Assembly: GCF_029643245.1 (NCBI RefSeq)
Contig: NZ_CP116398.1
Location: forward strand, 1,550,001 to 1,614,000
DNA: 64,000 bases
Direction of reading: 5' to 3'
Origin: Methylomonas sp. EFPC3
Lineage (GTDB): Bacteria > Pseudomonadota > Gammaproteobacteria > Methylococcales > Methylomonadaceae
In this document: positions 36,020 to 46,020 of the stretch, piece by piece
Position numbering within the stretch: position 1 is the first letter of the stretch
Layout of the letters: every line of letters begins with the position of its first letter
The notes under the pieces: generated by a model
Told to the model about the DNA's origin: nothing
Database searches by the model: none
What the model saw: the letters and a program-made list of their open reading frames with translations, nothing else
Program-made: the position numbers and the translations under genes

Positions 36020-36059
36020 AATGTCCACACTTGAGAACAGGTAGGAGTAACAACACACG
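35983..36059 (-). ncRNA. Predicted ~77-nt sigma-54/NtrC-dependent small RNA
   Basis: The transcript is bounded by a predicted sigma-54 start near 36059 and the terminator ending at 35983. No known protein is recognisable in it. The first ~40 bases are pyrimidine-rich and look unstructured, and contain TTACTCCTACC, which could pair with Shine-Dalgarno sequences such as TAGGAG. The rest is the terminator hairpin. Tandem NtrC-type sites lie about 97 and 128 bp upstream. The logic is that of nitrogen-regulated RNAs such as NrsZ, but neighbours differ and no homology is claimed. Length and start are inferred from the promoter and terminator only. Confidence 0.65.
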
Positions 36060-36067
36060 CTTTAGTT

Positions 36068-36087
36068 AAAGCAAAGTTAATGCCAAG
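36068..36087 (-). promoter_or_regulatory. Sigma-54 promoter of the predicted sRNA
   Basis: Reverse strand CTTGGCATTAACTTTGCTTT: TTGGCA and TTTGCT are near-consensus; GG (36084-36083) and GC (36072-36071) are ten bases apart. It is the best -24/-12 match I found in the window. Confidence 0.85.
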
Positions 36088-36148
36088 TCAAAAATACGTC
36101 GCTCCAAGCCTTTTTTGCTCCTTTGCGCGATGAATCAACTCAGAGAAC

Positions 36149-36194
36149 GCACCAAAACCACGCAATGCCGGGCAAAATTGCACCAAAAACAAGC
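36149..36194. promoter_or_regulatory. Tandem NtrC-type sites upstream of the predicted sRNA
   Basis: GCACCAAAACCACGC (36149-36163) and GCACCAAAAACAAGC (36180-36194), both GC-N11-GC, with starts exactly 31 bp apart and centred near -97 and -128 from the predicted start. The right halves are imperfect (ACGC, AAGC for GTGC). Confidence 0.62.
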
Positions 36195-36492
36195 TTCACC
36201 GTGAGCCGAATCGCCAAACTTGTCGAACCGATGTCGATCAGCCGCCATCATTCGGTCGAATACATGTTCGGCAGCTCTCCGATAGGCTATTCCGACACTC
36301 AATAAATTTCGCTTGCCCTTGACTGCTGAACAGGGCGGAGTGTTCGCCGCTTCGGCCTTAGAGGGCTCTATCCGCTTGGAGCCTCAGAGATCGCCCAATC
36401 CAGTTTTACAGCCCGCCACCTATTTGGCAGGGCAATTTGTACAGCACCAGCGTGTTAAATTACTATGTGGGAAACAACCGACGAGGACAATA

Positions 36493-36876
36493 ATGACCAA
36501 AACCGAAGCCATTCTGAACAAGGGCCAACCGCTTTTCGAGGACAATTCCTACATCCTGTTGTGGACCAAATTTTTGGGCCTGAGCCTGTTAGCGTTCACC
36601 TCTTACTACGTTTACGACAAACAGAAGAAGCTGCTGATCAAACTCAACGGCCGGGAGAAAACCTATCTAATGGGGGTGTCTTATTACTTGACCAACCAGC
36701 ACGGACTCAGCCCGAGAGCGGTAATCGAAAATACCAGCCTGTTCAAAGATATCTGCCGCGCGATTGCCGACCGCAAAGGCGGATTTTATCAAAACTTATT
36801 TTCCGAAAAATCTAAAGACCAAGCCAAGAATTACGCGGCGCAAACCTATCGGAAACACAAGAACGGTAAAGACTAG
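36493..36876 (+). CDS. Uncharacterised 127-aa protein with one membrane helix
   Basis: MTKTEAILNKGQPLFEDNSY, then a hydrophobic segment at about 25-43 (LWTKFLGLSLLAFTSYYVY) and a basic, Lys-rich C-terminus (AAQTYRKHKNGKD). ATG 36493 has GAGGA upstream; the longer frame from 36313 has no support. The positive tail suggests nucleic-acid or membrane-surface binding, but I know no family. It stands alone between the sRNA region and trmL. Confidence 0.55.
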   Translation: MTKTEAILNKGQPLFEDNSYILLWTKFLGLSLLAFTSYYVYDKQKKLLIKLNGREKTYLMGVSYYLTNQHGLSPRAVIENTSLFKDICRAIADRKGGFYQNLFSEKSKDQAKNYAAQTYRKHKNGKD

Positions 36877-36969
36877 GATTTGGTACCGGGTAGAATCCCG
36901 GCTTATATGCTCGCCCACCTCAGTCTCAACTCGCCGAACTAAAATCAGGAAAAGGACCGAAGCCGGCAG

Positions 36970-37452
36970 TTAAGGTAAACGCGGCTTGATCACAGCGTCC
37001 GGGAAGCCCAACTGCTTCATCGCTTCGTAAAGTACGATTGCGACAGTATTGGAGAGATTCAGACTACGGCTTTCCTGACGCATCGGCAGATACAATTGGT
37101 ACTGGGCCGGATGTTCGGCGAGGAACGACATCGGTAAACCGCGAGTCTCCGGGCCGAACAACAGCGCGTCACCCGATTGAAAACGGACTTCGCTGTAAAC
37201 TTCCGAACCCTTGGTGGTCAACGCGAACAACCGTTTGGGCCTGATTTTTTCGACGTAATCCGCCAACGAAGCATATTGGCGAATACTCACCCATTCGTGG
37301 TAATCCAGCCCGGCTCGCCGCAGCCGTTTGTCGTCCAGATCGAAGCCCAACGGCTGAATCAAATGCAGATGTGCGCCCGTATTGGCACAAAGCCGGATAA
37401 TATTGCCAGTATTGGCCGGGATCTCCGGCTCGAACAGAACGATATCCAGCAT
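36970..37452 (-). CDS. trmL: tRNA (cytidine/uridine-34 2'-O)-methyltransferase TrmL
   Basis: 160 aa, a minimal SPOUT methyltransferase. TrmL methylates the wobble ribose of tRNA-Leu. Marks: [27 protein letters not shown]-type N-terminus, [11 protein letters not shown], and the knot region [22 protein letters not shown]. It starts eight bases after the glgP stop on the same strand. Confidence 0.94.
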   Translation of the reverse strand: MLDIVLFEPEIPANTGNIIRLCANTGAHLHLIQPLGFDLDDKRLRRAGLDYHEWVSIRQYASLADYVEKIRPKRLFALTTKGSEVYSEVRFQSGDALLFGPETRGLPMSFLAEHPAQYQLYLPMRQESRSLNLSNTVAIVLYEAMKQLGFPDAVIKPRLP

Positions 37453-37460
37453 CGCTGCCT

Positions 37461-39962
37461 TTAATTGTCGACCTTAACCGGTTCCAGTTTCCAAATATCG
37501 CGATTGTATTCGCTGATAGTACGGTCCGTGGAAAACTTGCCGCTGGCGGCGGTGTTGATAATACTCATTTTGGTCCAGCGCTCTTGATCGCGGTAAGCCA
37601 ATTCCACCCGGCGTTGAGCATCAATGTAGCTGCGAAAATCGGCAATCGTCATCCACGGGTCGTGCGGGCTTTTGATCGAACCGATGATATCGTCGAAAAT
37701 GCCCGGCTCGAATTGATTGAAATGGCCGCACTCAAGCAGGCGCATGACTCCTTGCAGATCGGTATCCTGATCAATATAGGGCTGCGGATCGTAATGCGGA
37801 CGCAAGGCCTCCACTTCAGCTTCGGTCAAGCCGAACAGGAAAAAATTCTCAGCACCGACTTCCTCGCGAATTTCAATGTTGGCACCATCCAACGTACCGA
37901 TAGTCAAGGCGCCGTTCATCATGAACTTCATGTTCCCAGTACCGGAAGCTTCTTTACCCGCCGTCGAAATTTGCTCGGACAGATCGGCGCCGGGGCAGAT
38001 TTTTTCCATGGCCGATACGCAGTAATTCGGCATGAACACCAGTTTCAGTTTATCGCCGACGTCAGGGTCATCGTTGATCACATTCGCCACGTTGTTGATC
38101 AACTTGATGATTTTTTTGGCCATCACGTAGCCGGGCGCGGCTTTGCCGCCGATCAGCACACAACGGTCGACCCAGTTGGCCGTATCGCCGCGCTTGATCC
38201 GGTCGTAGAGATGGATCACGTGCAATACATTCAGAATCTGGCGTTTGTACTCGTGAATGCGTTTGACTTGCACGTCGAACAAAGCATCGACATTGATTTC
38301 GATATCGTGCTCTTCTTTCTTGTAATCGACCAGTCGTTGCTTACTGGCGCGATTGAGCTCGTACCACTTCTTGCGGAACGCGGCATCCTCAGCATAAGGC
38401 CTGAGTTTGGCAAGTTGCGACAAATCGGTGACCCAGGCGTCTCCAATCGTCTCGGTAATCAATTGCGCCAATTCGGGGTTGCAGCCTGCCAGCCAACGCC
38501 GCGGCGTTACGCCGTTGGTCTTGTTATTGAATTTTTGCGGCCACAATTCGTAAAAGTCTTTGAACAGGCCGTCCTTCAGCAACTTGGAATGCAGTTCGGC
38601 CACGCCATTGACCGAAAAACTGCCGACAATGGCCAAAAACGCCATGCGCACTTGTTTTTGATGACCTTCCTCAATGATCGACATCCGGGCCATCCGGGCG
38701 CCATCCCCAGGCCAACGCGCCGAGACCTCGGACATGAAATGAGCATTGATGTCAAAAATAATCTCCATCAAGCGCGGCAACAGGGTTTGCATTAAGCGCA
38801 CCGACCATTTTTCCAGCGCTTCGGGCAACAAGGTGTGGTTGGTATAAGCCATCGTACTGCGGGTGATACCCCAGGCCTCCTTCCAGGACAGGCCGTGAAT
38901 ATCCATCAACAGACGCATTAATTCGGCGACAGCGATGCTGGGATGGGTGTCATTCAGCTGAAAACAGTTTTTCTCAGCGAATTTAGCGAAATTATTGCCG
39001 TGACGGCCGACCCAGTTGGCAATCACGTCCTGCAAACTGGCAGACGCCAGTAGATACTGCTGTTGCAGGCGCAGAGCCTTGCCGTTTTCGTTGGCATCGT
39101 TCGGATACAACACCATCGTGATGTTTTCGGCCGTATTTTTTTCGGCCACCGCCTCGGCATAGTCGCCGGCATTGAATTCCTGCAGATTGAACTCTTCGGT
39201 GGCAATCGCTTTCCACAGCCGCAGAGTGTTTACCGTGCCGTTTTTATAACCCGGCACCGGCGTGTCGTATGGCATAGCCAACACGTCGTGAGTATCGATC
39301 CAACTGGTACGCTTGTTGCCTTTTTCGTCGATATGGCTTTGGGTCCGGCCGCCGAATTTGATCCGATGCATGTATTCCGGGCGCTCGATTTCCCAAACGT
39401 TGCCCATTCGTAGCCAGTGGTCCGGGCGCTCGATCTGCTCGCCGTTGACGATTTGCTGAGAAAACATGCCGTATTCGTAACGCAAACCGTAGCCGGTGAC
39501 CGGCAATTGCAAGGTGGCACAGCTATCGATAAAACAAGCCGCCAACCGCCCCAGGCCGCCGTTACCCAATCCGGCATCGGGCTCGCTTTCCACTAATTCT
39601 TCCGCTTCTAAGCCCAAATCGTACAAGGCTTGCGTGACGACATCGTCTACGCCTAAATTCAACATCGCGTTACTCAACGAGCGGCCGATCAGGAATTCCA
39701 TCGACAGATAGAACGCTTTTTTACAATCGGAATCGCGATAAACGTTGTAGGTTTTCTTCCAGCGCTCAACCAAGCGGTCACTGATGGCTAGAGACAGCGC
39801 TTCATAGGCGTAGTGGGGCGAACGGCAATTTTCGTCGCGGCCGAGGCGGTGGCTGTAGTAGTGTTTGAAATCGGCAATGAAATGCTTTTTTTCCATGCCG
39901 AGTTTCGGCAATTTGGTGATATCGGCGGCGGGACTGCTTTTATGAAAAACTCTATGCGGCAT
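37461..39962 (-). CDS. glgP: Glycogen/alpha-glucan phosphorylase
   Basis: 833 aa. It releases glucose-1-phosphate from glycogen using pyridoxal phosphate. Seen: [11 protein letters not shown]-type [35 protein letters not shown]-equivalent [13 protein letters not shown], and the PLP-Lys region [23 protein letters not shown] 39962 gives a 20-residue extension before the conserved part. Operon with trmL downstream. Many methanotrophs store glycogen, which fits the proposed host. Confidence 0.96.
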   Translation of the reverse strand: MPHRVFHKSSPAADITKLPKLGMEKKHFIADFKHYYSHRLGRDENCRSPHYAYEALSLAISDRLVERWKKTYNVYRDSDCKKAFYLSMEFLIGRSLSNAMLNLGVDDVVTQALYDLGLEAEELVESEPDAGLGNGGLGRLAACFIDSCATLQLPVTGYGLRYEYGMFSQQIVNGEQIERPDHWLRMGNVWEIERPEYMHRIKFGGRTQSHIDEKGNKRTSWIDTHDVLAMPYDTPVPGYKNGTVNTLRLWKAIATEEFNLQEFNAGDYAEAVAEKNTAENITMVLYPNDANENGKALRLQQQYLLASASLQDVIANWVGRHGNNFAKFAEKNCFQLNDTHPSIAVAELMRLLMDIHGLSWKEAWGITRSTMAYTNHTLLPEALEKWSVRLMQTLLPRLMEIIFDINAHFMSEVSARWPGDGARMARMSIIEEGHQKQVRMAFLAIVGSFSVNGVAELHSKLLKDGLFKDFYELWPQKFNNKTNGVTPRRWLAGCNPELAQLITETIGDAWVTDLSQLAKLRPYAEDAAFRKKWYELNRASKQRLVDYKKEEHDIEINVDALFDVQVKRIHEYKRQILNVLHVIHLYDRIKRGDTANWVDRCVLIGGKAAPGYVMAKKIIKLINNVANVINDDPDVGDKLKLVFMPNYCVSAMEKICPGADLSEQISTAGKEASGTGNMKFMMNGALTIGTLDGANIEIREEVGAENFFLFGLTEAEVEALRPHYDPQPYIDQDTDLQGVMRLLECGHFNQFEPGIFDDIIGSIKSPHDPWMTIADFRSYIDAQRRVELAYRDQERWTKMSIINTAASGKFSTDRTISEYNRDIWKLEPVKVDN

Positions 39963-40040
39963 AGTGATTACCTCTGGAACTAGTGAACTATTAAGCCTCG
40001 AGCCGCAATTGCGGGCGGCGAGCCGAGCTCTAAACTCCGA

Positions 40041-40081
40041 GCACCGAGTCGGTGCGGTGCCGCACTTGCAAGCGGCACCGC
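40041..40081. repeat. Two overlapping GC-rich hairpins between secA and glgP
   Basis: GCACCGAGTCGGTGC (40041-40055) is a palindrome. GCGGTGCCGC (40054-40063) and GCGGCACCGC (40072-40081) form a perfect 10-bp stem. They lie just after the secA stop on the reverse strand, without a T-run; probably transcript-end structures. Confidence 0.6.
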
Positions 40082-40089
40082 AATCCCGC

Positions 40090-42840
40090 TCACTCTAGCT
40101 TACCATGGCACTGCTTGTACTTTTTACCCGATCCGCAGGGACACGGATCGTTACGGCCGACCTTGGCGCCGTGACGCACGAAAGGCTGTTCCGCCAAACC
40201 GGGCTCTGACTCCGGTTCCTGCGCGGCTGGAGCCGGTGCAGTCTCTTCAAATACGGATTGGGCTTCGGCGTGTTCGAAATGCATTTCCTGCGGCGCCTGA
40301 CGCTGCTCGTCGATGGCCTGCACGTCTTCTTCCCGCGCGATCTGCACTCGGGCCAAAATCATCACGACTTCGTGCTTGATGTGGTCCAGCAAGCTGTTGA
40401 ACATTTGGAAGGATTCGCGCTTGTATTCCTGCTTCGGGTCCTTTTGCGCGTAACCGCGGAAATGGATACCTTGACGCAATTGATCCATTGCGGCCAAGTG
40501 TTCTTTCCAGGCGTTGTCCAGGACTTGCAGCATGACCGATTTTTCGAAATGGCGCATGACTTGCGTCCCGACGGTCTGCTCGCGGCGCAGGCCTTCTTCC
40601 GCGGCCTTTTCCACAATCAGCTCGCGCAATTTTTGCTCGTTCAAACTGCGGTCGCTGTCCAACCACTCGCCCAGCGGCAAGCTCAAATGAAACTCTTGCT
40701 GTAAATGGGCTTCCAGACCACGCACGTCCCATTGCTCTTCCATCGTCTTCGGCGGAATGAACTGGGTAATCGCGTCGTTCAACACGTCGGCGCGAATCGC
40801 AGTGATAATGTCGCTGATATCCTCAGCTGCCATCAATTCATTACGCTGCGCGTAAATCACCTTACGCTGGTCGTTGGCGACGTCGTCGTAAGCGAGAATT
40901 TCCTTGCGGATATCGAAGTTACGGTTCTCGACTTTGCGTTGCGCGCTTTCGATAGACCGCGTCACCCAAGGATGTTCGATCGCTTCGCCCTCTTCCATGC
41001 CCAGCTTCTGCATCAGCGACGCCACCCGTTCCGACGCGAAAATCCGCATCAAATCGTCTTCCAGCGACAAATAAAACCGGGTCGAACCAGGATCGCCCTG
41101 CCGGCCGGAGCGGCCGCGCAATTGGTTGTCGATCCGCCGCGATTCGTGACGCTCGGAGCCGATCACGTGCAGACCACCGCTGGCCAACACTTGCTCGTGC
41201 CGATCCAGCCAAGCACCGCGAACCCGCTCTTTGTCGGCTTCGCTGGCGTCAGGCCCCAGCGCATCGAGTTCGGCATTCAAGTTACCGCCCAAAACGATGT
41301 CGGTGCCGCGACCGGCCATGTTAGTGGCAATCGTGACGGCGCCGGGCAAACCGGCCATTTCGATAATGTGCGCTTCCCGCTCGTGTTGTTTCGCGTTCAA
41401 GACTTCATGCTTGATGCCCTGCTCGCGCAGCATCGCCGAAATCCGTTCGGAATTTTCGATCGAGGTGGTGCCGACCAAGACCGGTTGGCCGCGCTTAGCG
41501 CAGTCCTTGATGTCTTCGATCACGGCTTTGTATTTCTCGCGGGCCGACAGATAGACCAAATCGCCCATGTCCTTGCGAATCATCGGCCGGTGGGTCGGAA
41601 TCACCACGACTTCCAGACCGTAGATTTTATTCAGCTCGAAAGCTTCAGTGTCGGCGGTACCTGTCATACCGGACAACTTATGATACAGGCGGAAATAATT
41701 CTGGAAGGTAATCGAAGCCAGAGTCTGGTTCTCGTTTTGAATCGGCACTCCTTCTTTGGCTTCCATCGCTTGGTGCAAACCCTCGGACCAACGCCGGCCC
41801 AGCATCATCCTGCCGGTAAACTCGTCGACGATAATGACTTGGCCGTCTTTGACCACGTAATCGACGTCGCGCTGGAACAAGACATGCGCCCGCAAAGAGG
41901 CGTTCAAGTAATGCATCAAGCGAATGTTGACCGGGTCGTACAAAGTGGAGCCTTCCGGAATCAAGTCTTGCTCGGTCAGCAAACGTTCGACTTTCTCGTA
42001 ACCGGCTTCGGTCAGGTGAATTTGCCGCTGTTTTTCATCGACCGCGTAATCGCCCGGCATCTTGTCCTGCTGCTCCGGATCCTCGGCTTTTTCCTGCTTG
42101 GTCAGATGCGGAATGATGCGGTTGGTAATCGAATAGATGTCGGTACTGCCCTCGGCTTGACCGGAAATGATCAACGGCGTTCTGGCCTCGTCGATCAGGA
42201 TCGAGTCCACCTCGTCGACGATGGCAAAATGCAACTCGCGCTGGACTTTCTGTTCCAGGCTAAACGCCATATTGTCGCGCAGGTAGTCGAAACCGAATTC
42301 GTTGTTGGTGCCGTAGGTGATATCTGCCGCATAGGCAGTTTTACGTTGTTCGTGGTTCAAATCGCTGACAATGACGCCGGTGGTCAATCCCAGAAATCCG
42401 TAGAGCCGTCCCATCCACTCCGCGTCGCGGCGGGCCAGATAATCGTTGACGGTAACGACATGTACGCCTTTGCCGGGCAAGGCGTTCAAGTATGCGGCCA
42501 AGGTTGCCATCAAGGTTTTACCCTCGCCGGTTTTCATCTCGGCAATCTTGCCGCTGTGCAACACCATACCGCCGATCAACTGCACGTCGAAATGGCGCAT
42601 GCCGAAAACGCGGGTGGAAGCTTCGCGGACCGCGGCAAAGGCCTCCGGCAACAAATCGTCGAGTTTTTCACCCTGGGTCAAGCGATCGCGGAACTCTTGC
42701 GTTTTAGCCTGCAAAGCGGCGTCGGATAATGTTTCGTACTCGGCGGCCAGCGCATTGACTTTCTTGACCAGCTTGCGTTTCTTCTTGACCAGCCTGTCGT
42801 TGCGGCTGCCAACTACCATTTTAACCAGCTTACCCAGCAT
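40090..42840 (-). CDS. secA: Preprotein translocase ATPase SecA
   Basis: 916 aa from ATG 42840 ([20 protein letters not shown]); the frame to 42867 adds nine residues without support. Motor of the Sec pathway. Walker A is in [24 protein letters not shown]-type box [17 protein letters not shown], preprotein crosslinking domain, then [15 protein letters not shown] and [20 protein letters not shown]. The C-terminal zinc finger [17 protein letters not shown], which binds SecB, is intact. Single gene. Confidence 0.98.
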   Translation of the reverse strand: MLGKLVKMVVGSRNDRLVKKKRKLVKKVNALAAEYETLSDAALQAKTQEFRDRLTQGEKLDDLLPEAFAAVREASTRVFGMRHFDVQLIGGMVLHSGKIAEMKTGEGKTLMATLAAYLNALPGKGVHVVTVNDYLARRDAEWMGRLYGFLGLTTGVIVSDLNHEQRKTAYAADITYGTNNEFGFDYLRDNMAFSLEQKVQRELHFAIVDEVDSILIDEARTPLIISGQAEGSTDIYSITNRIIPHLTKQEKAEDPEQQDKMPGDYAVDEKQRQIHLTEAGYEKVERLLTEQDLIPEGSTLYDPVNIRLMHYLNASLRAHVLFQRDVDYVVKDGQVIIVDEFTGRMMLGRRWSEGLHQAMEAKEGVPIQNENQTLASITFQNYFRLYHKLSGMTGTADTEAFELNKIYGLEVVVIPTHRPMIRKDMGDLVYLSAREKYKAVIEDIKDCAKRGQPVLVGTTSIENSERISAMLREQGIKHEVLNAKQHEREAHIIEMAGLPGAVTIATNMAGRGTDIVLGGNLNAELDALGPDASEADKERVRGAWLDRHEQVLASGGLHVIGSERHESRRIDNQLRGRSGRQGDPGSTRFYLSLEDDLMRIFASERVASLMQKLGMEEGEAIEHPWVTRSIESAQRKVENRNFDIRKEILAYDDVANDQRKVIYAQRNELMAAEDISDIITAIRADVLNDAITQFIPPKTMEEQWDVRGLEAHLQQEFHLSLPLGEWLDSDRSLNEQKLRELIVEKAAEEGLRREQTVGTQVMRHFEKSVMLQVLDNAWKEHLAAMDQLRQGIHFRGYAQKDPKQEYKRESFQMFNSLLDHIKHEVVMILARVQIAREEDVQAIDEQRQAPQEMHFEHAEAQSVFEETAPAPAAQEPESEPGLAEQPFVRHGAKVGRNDPCPCGSGKKYKQCHGKLE

Positions 42841-43190
42841 GATACTTCCAGTGTGAGAGTGAACCAAAGTTTGCGATTATAAACGTTATGAGGCGGCAAT
42901 GACCAGAAAACAAGCCTAACGCACTGGGCCGGCCGACGGCTTACATAGCGAACGAGGCCGGTTTGGCCCGGTTGTGCGCGCAGGTCGAAATCGTTGGCAA
43001 ACGCTAATCCCCGCCGCATTTAATACCAGTACCGCCAGCGCCGGTATCCGCAGGCAATTCGGCGCCGCCAAGCACGGGTTTTAGCATGGACATGCCGGGC
43101 GATAGGCGTATAATCCGCGGCCTTTAACCCAGCTGGCTTAGCATCTAGCGGAATCTGTCCGCCAAGCCCTTATCCCCGGCGTTACGTGTC
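42841..43190. other. Intergenic region between secA and trkA (divergent promoters)
   Basis: Holds the reverse promoter of secA and the forward promoter of trkA. An open reverse frame at 42813-43019 is an extension of shadow sequence, not a gene. Apart from the trkA promoter I see no further structure. Confidence 0.4.
43087..43114 (+). promoter_or_regulatory. Sigma-70-type promoter of trkA
   Basis: -35 TGGACA (43087-43092) and -10 TATAAT (43109-43114) with a 16-base spacer, about 77 bp before the trkA ATG. Confidence 0.6.
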
Positions 43191-44546
43191 ATGAAAATAG
43201 TTATATTAGGTGCCGGCGTGACCGGCTCATCGGTTGCCGGCGCCCTGGCCAGCGAAGAAAACGATATCGTGGTTATCGACAAAAACCCGAGCCTGCTAAC
43301 CGAACTGAAGGGACGCCTGGATATCGCCACCATCGAAGGCAACGCTGCCCATCCGAGTATTTTGGAACAAGCCGGCATCCGCGACGCCGACATGGTGATC
43401 GCCGTCACCGACCGCGACGAAACCAATATGCTGGCCTGCCAGGTGATCAACACGCTGTACAGCAAACCCAAAACCATCGCCAGGGTGCGAGCGATCGACT
43501 TCCTGAACCATCCGCAATTATTCCAACCCGGCGGCATCGATATTGTCATCAGCCCGGAACAGGTCGTCACCGAATCCATCCACAATCTGATCAAATACCC
43601 CGGTGCACTGCACGTTTCCGAATTCGCCGACGGTTTAGTCCGTTTGTTTTCGATCCGGGTAGTGCCGACCGGTTTCCTGACCGGCAAACGCATCCACGCC
43701 GTCAAAGAAAAACTGGCCGACAGCATGATCCGGGTTGCGGCGATCTTCCGCGACGGCAAGGCAATCGCGGTTAACGGCGAAGCAGTCATCGCCAGCGGCG
43801 ACGAAGTGTTTTTCGTCTGCCCGCGCGAAAAAGTCCTGAAGACCCTGATCGACCTGCACAAGCTGGAATCGCCGATCAAAACAATCATGCTGGCTGGCGG
43901 CGGCCATGTCGGCAAGCGTCTGGGCATCGCCTTGCAGCACAATTACCAGGTCAAAATCATCGAAAAGGATATCAACCGCGCCCGGGAAATCGCCAACGAC
44001 CTGCGCCGCACCCTGATTTTGCACGGCGATTGCACCGACGAATCCCTGCTGCAGGAAGAAATGATCGAGAACATCGACCTGTTCTGCGCGATTACCAATA
44101 ACGACGGCATCAACCTGATCGCCGCCGGCCTGGCCAAAAAACTGGGCGCAAAAAAGTCGATCTGCCTGGTCAACAATAACTCTTACTTGAAACTGCTGGA
44201 CGGCAGCGATATCGATTTGGCGATTCAACCCAAACTAGAGACGCTGGGCGGCATTCTGAAGCACGTCCGCAAAGGCGACGTGGTCGGCGTCAGCTCGGTA
44301 TGCGGCGGCAGCGCCGAAGCCATCGAGGCCATAGCCCACCGCAGCAAGAACTCTTCATCGGTAGTCGGCTTGCGCGTCGACCAGGTCAACTTACCCGACG
44401 GTGTGATTCTCGGCGCTTTGATTCGGGAAAAGGAAGTGATTCCGGTCCATCACGATACCGTGTTCGCCGAAGGCGACCACGTAGTGATGTTCGCGCTGAA
44501 TAAAAAGCTGATTAAAGATATCGAAGAATATTTTCAGCCGATCTGA
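43191..44546 (+). CDS. trkA: Trk potassium uptake regulatory subunit TrkA
   Basis: 451 aa with two RCK units. The first NAD-binding loop is ILGAGVTGSSVAGAL at the N-terminus, the second MLAGGGHVGKRLGIAL near 233, each followed by a TrkA-C domain (LFSIRVVPTGFLTGKRIHAV; VVGLRVDQVNLPDGVILGAL). TrkA gates the TrkH/TrkG potassium channel from the cytoplasm. No trkH is adjacent. Its 3' end overlaps the convergent gene at 44534 by 13 bp. Confidence 0.96.
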   Translation: MKIVILGAGVTGSSVAGALASEENDIVVIDKNPSLLTELKGRLDIATIEGNAAHPSILEQAGIRDADMVIAVTDRDETNMLACQVINTLYSKPKTIARVRAIDFLNHPQLFQPGGIDIVISPEQVVTESIHNLIKYPGALHVSEFADGLVRLFSIRVVPTGFLTGKRIHAVKEKLADSMIRVAAIFRDGKAIAVNGEAVIASGDEVFFVCPREKVLKTLIDLHKLESPIKTIMLAGGGHVGKRLGIALQHNYQVKIIEKDINRAREIANDLRRTLILHGDCTDESLLQEEMIENIDLFCAITNNDGINLIAAGLAKKLGAKKSICLVNNNSYLKLLDGSDIDLAIQPKLETLGGILKHVRKGDVVGVSSVCGGSAEAIEAIAHRSKNSSSVVGLRVDQVNLPDGVILGALIREKEVIPVHHDTVFAEGDHVVMFALNKKLIKDIEEYFQPI

Positions 44547-45085
44547 TTTTCGAAATCGGCATCGATACAGGCCAACGCCCGCTGCGGCAAGCCTTCGGCG
44601 GTATCCGACTGTAACGACGCCCGACTGTCTTCGTGAACAGCCGTCATGAACTGCAACAGTTGCATTTCAATCTGCAATTTCTGCTGCGGTTCGTCAGTCT
44701 CCCACATCCGGTTCAGCAACTGTTTGGCGTGGTGATGGATCGTGAATGCGACCGCTTCCGGCAAGTGGCCGTAACTACGACATAGCGAGTCTTTCAATTT
44801 ATCCAGCGACTGCAAATATTGCTGGTAATCCTGCAAGTCTTGCCGACAACGGGTTTTCAGCATCGCCAGTTCATTCTGGTTGCGTGCCTTGTTCAAAGCC
44901 AATTCGTGCGCGAGTTGCTGGCTGCGTTTTTTTAATTCCGCCACCAGTTCCTGCTCAGCCAAAGCTTGTTCGCGGCGCAGTTGCACCAGGTCGTCCTGCC
45001 GGGACAAGCGCCAATGCAGATTGTCATCGCTACTACGCCGCCAAAACGTCAAGGCTTCCGCCAACCAGCGCCGCATCACGGACAT
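44534..45085 (-). CDS. Uncharacterised coiled-coil protein
   Basis: 183 aa; not recognised. Residues 30-110 are strongly helical and heptad-like, rich in Gln, Glu, Arg and Leu (LRREQALAEQELVAELKKRS). No signal or membrane helix is seen. It starts ten bases inside the preceding gene, a membrane protein with a helical tail, so the two are translationally coupled and may form a complex. They end the reverse operon 48204-44534. Confidence 0.55.
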   Translation of the reverse strand: MSVMRRWLAEALTFWRRSSDDNLHWRLSRQDDLVQLRREQALAEQELVAELKKRSQQLAHELALNKARNQNELAMLKTRCRQDLQDYQQYLQSLDKLKDSLCRSYGHLPEAVAFTIHHHAKQLLNRMWETDEPQQKLQIEMQLLQFMTAVHEDSRASLQSDTAEGLPQRALACIDADFENQIG

Positions 45086-45609
45086 GGCAATTGTTTGCGC
45101 AATGCCAGCATCGCGGCCGCATCCGCCTGCTTGTAATGTTGCCTTAGCGATTTGCGCAGTGCCTTATAAGTCGCAGCGGGCACCCGCTTGCGGACCGCCG
45201 CCAGCTCAGCTGCGATAGCTTGCCGTAATTGCCGCAAATGTTTACGGTTGTTTGCGGCAGAGATACGCCCGCGCTCAAGTTGCATCCGATAACGCAGTTG
45301 CCGCGCCTCCGCAGCGGCGCGCAAGCCGGCGTCACGGAGTTGGTTGCGCAACGCCCACCAACAGCGAATTTCCGCGGCATCGCGCCGAAAATAGCTGCGC
45401 AACTCCCGATACAGCGCTTTTGCCAAAGCAATCAGACCAAGCGCTCCCAACCCAACCAGCGCAAGTAATAGAAACTTACTCGCTACAGCGTAAAAAAAAC
45501 CGGCCAGTAAAGCCAAGCCAAGCCGAAAACAGAAAAAACCGGTTACAAACAACAACATCGCCAGACTGCCAACCGTCAACCCCAGGTACATGATGCGCCC
45601 TAATCGCAT
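45076..45609 (-). CDS. Uncharacterised membrane protein with basic helical tail
   Basis: 177 aa. Residues about 5-70 hold two to three hydrophobic helices (YLGLTVGSLAMLLFVTGFF; FLLLALVGLGALGLIALAKA). The remaining ~100 residues are Arg-rich and helical (LRDAGLRAAAEARQLRYRMQ). ATG 45609 lies four bases after the VOC gene stop. A start at 45594 is also possible. Partner of the coiled-coil gene, which it overlaps by ten bases. Confidence 0.55.
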   Translation of the reverse strand: MRLGRIMYLGLTVGSLAMLLFVTGFFCFRLGLALLAGFFYAVASKFLLLALVGLGALGLIALAKALYRELRSYFRRDAAEIRCWWALRNQLRDAGLRAAAEARQLRYRMQLERGRISAANNRKHLRQLRQAIAAELAAVRKRVPAATYKALRKSLRQHYKQADAAAMLALRKQLPCP

Positions 45610-45613
45610 ACAC

Positions 45614-45988
45614 TCAAGCCCGCTCGATGAACTCCAGCGCATTACCGTCGCGATCCCGGCAAAACAAGGCCCGACGTCCGGAAATACTTAGCGTATAAGC
45701 AACACCGGACGCCTCCAAATCGCTCCGCAACGCGTCCACCGAATCGATATGCATCGCCACGTGGCGGTCGCGACCACCGTGGGCCGGCCGACCGGTAGTC
45801 GGATCCGGGTTTTCCAGCTCCAACAAATGGATCTGCTGGTCGCCGATTGCCAGCCAGGCTCCCGGAAACGGCAACGGCGGACGTTCGATAAGCTGCATGC
45901 CGAGTACATCCCGATAAAAACGCAGCGACTGCTCGGTATCGGAAACAATCAGACTGGCATGGTGAATCGTGAAGTTATGCTTGGACAT
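45614..45988 (-). CDS. VOC (glyoxalase/bleomycin-resistance) family protein
   Basis: 124 aa, one vicinal-oxygen-chelate domain. Paired beta-alpha-beta-beta-beta modules are visible: HHASLIVSDTEQSLRFYRDVLGM and HVAMHIDSVDALRSDLEASGV, ending RDRDGNALEFIE with the metal-binding Glu. Members include glyoxalase I and dioxygenases; the substrate here is unknown. It lies 32 bp after hydroxypyruvate isomerase in a glyoxylate-related operon, so an aldehyde or keto-acid substrate is plausible. Confidence 0.82.
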   Translation of the reverse strand: MSKHNFTIHHASLIVSDTEQSLRFYRDVLGMQLIERPPLPFPGAWLAIGDQQIHLLELENPDPTTGRPAHGGRDRHVAMHIDSVDALRSDLEASGVAYTLSISGRRALFCRDRDGNALEFIERA

Positions 45989-46020
45989 ATTTCTGGTCTA
46001 ACAATTGGACAATACTTGGA

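Noticed and set aside
36123-36305. 60-codon forward open frame between the sRNA promoter and the 36493 gene
   Set aside because: Covers the NtrC-type sites, has no ribosome-binding site and no family resemblance.
40041-40055. GCACCGAGTCGGTGC, identical to the 3' hairpin of the Streptococcus tracrRNA
   Set aside because: It is a 15-base palindrome in a GC-rich gap; no CRISPR repeats, cas genes or further tracrRNA sequence are present, so it is coincidence.
40705-42729. 674-codon open frame antisense to secA
   Set aside because: It is a shadow of the high-GC secA coding strand: no ribosome-binding site, unlike any known protein, and secA motifs fill the other strand. The same applies to antisense frames at 37584-38795, 21075-22025 and 17212-17865.
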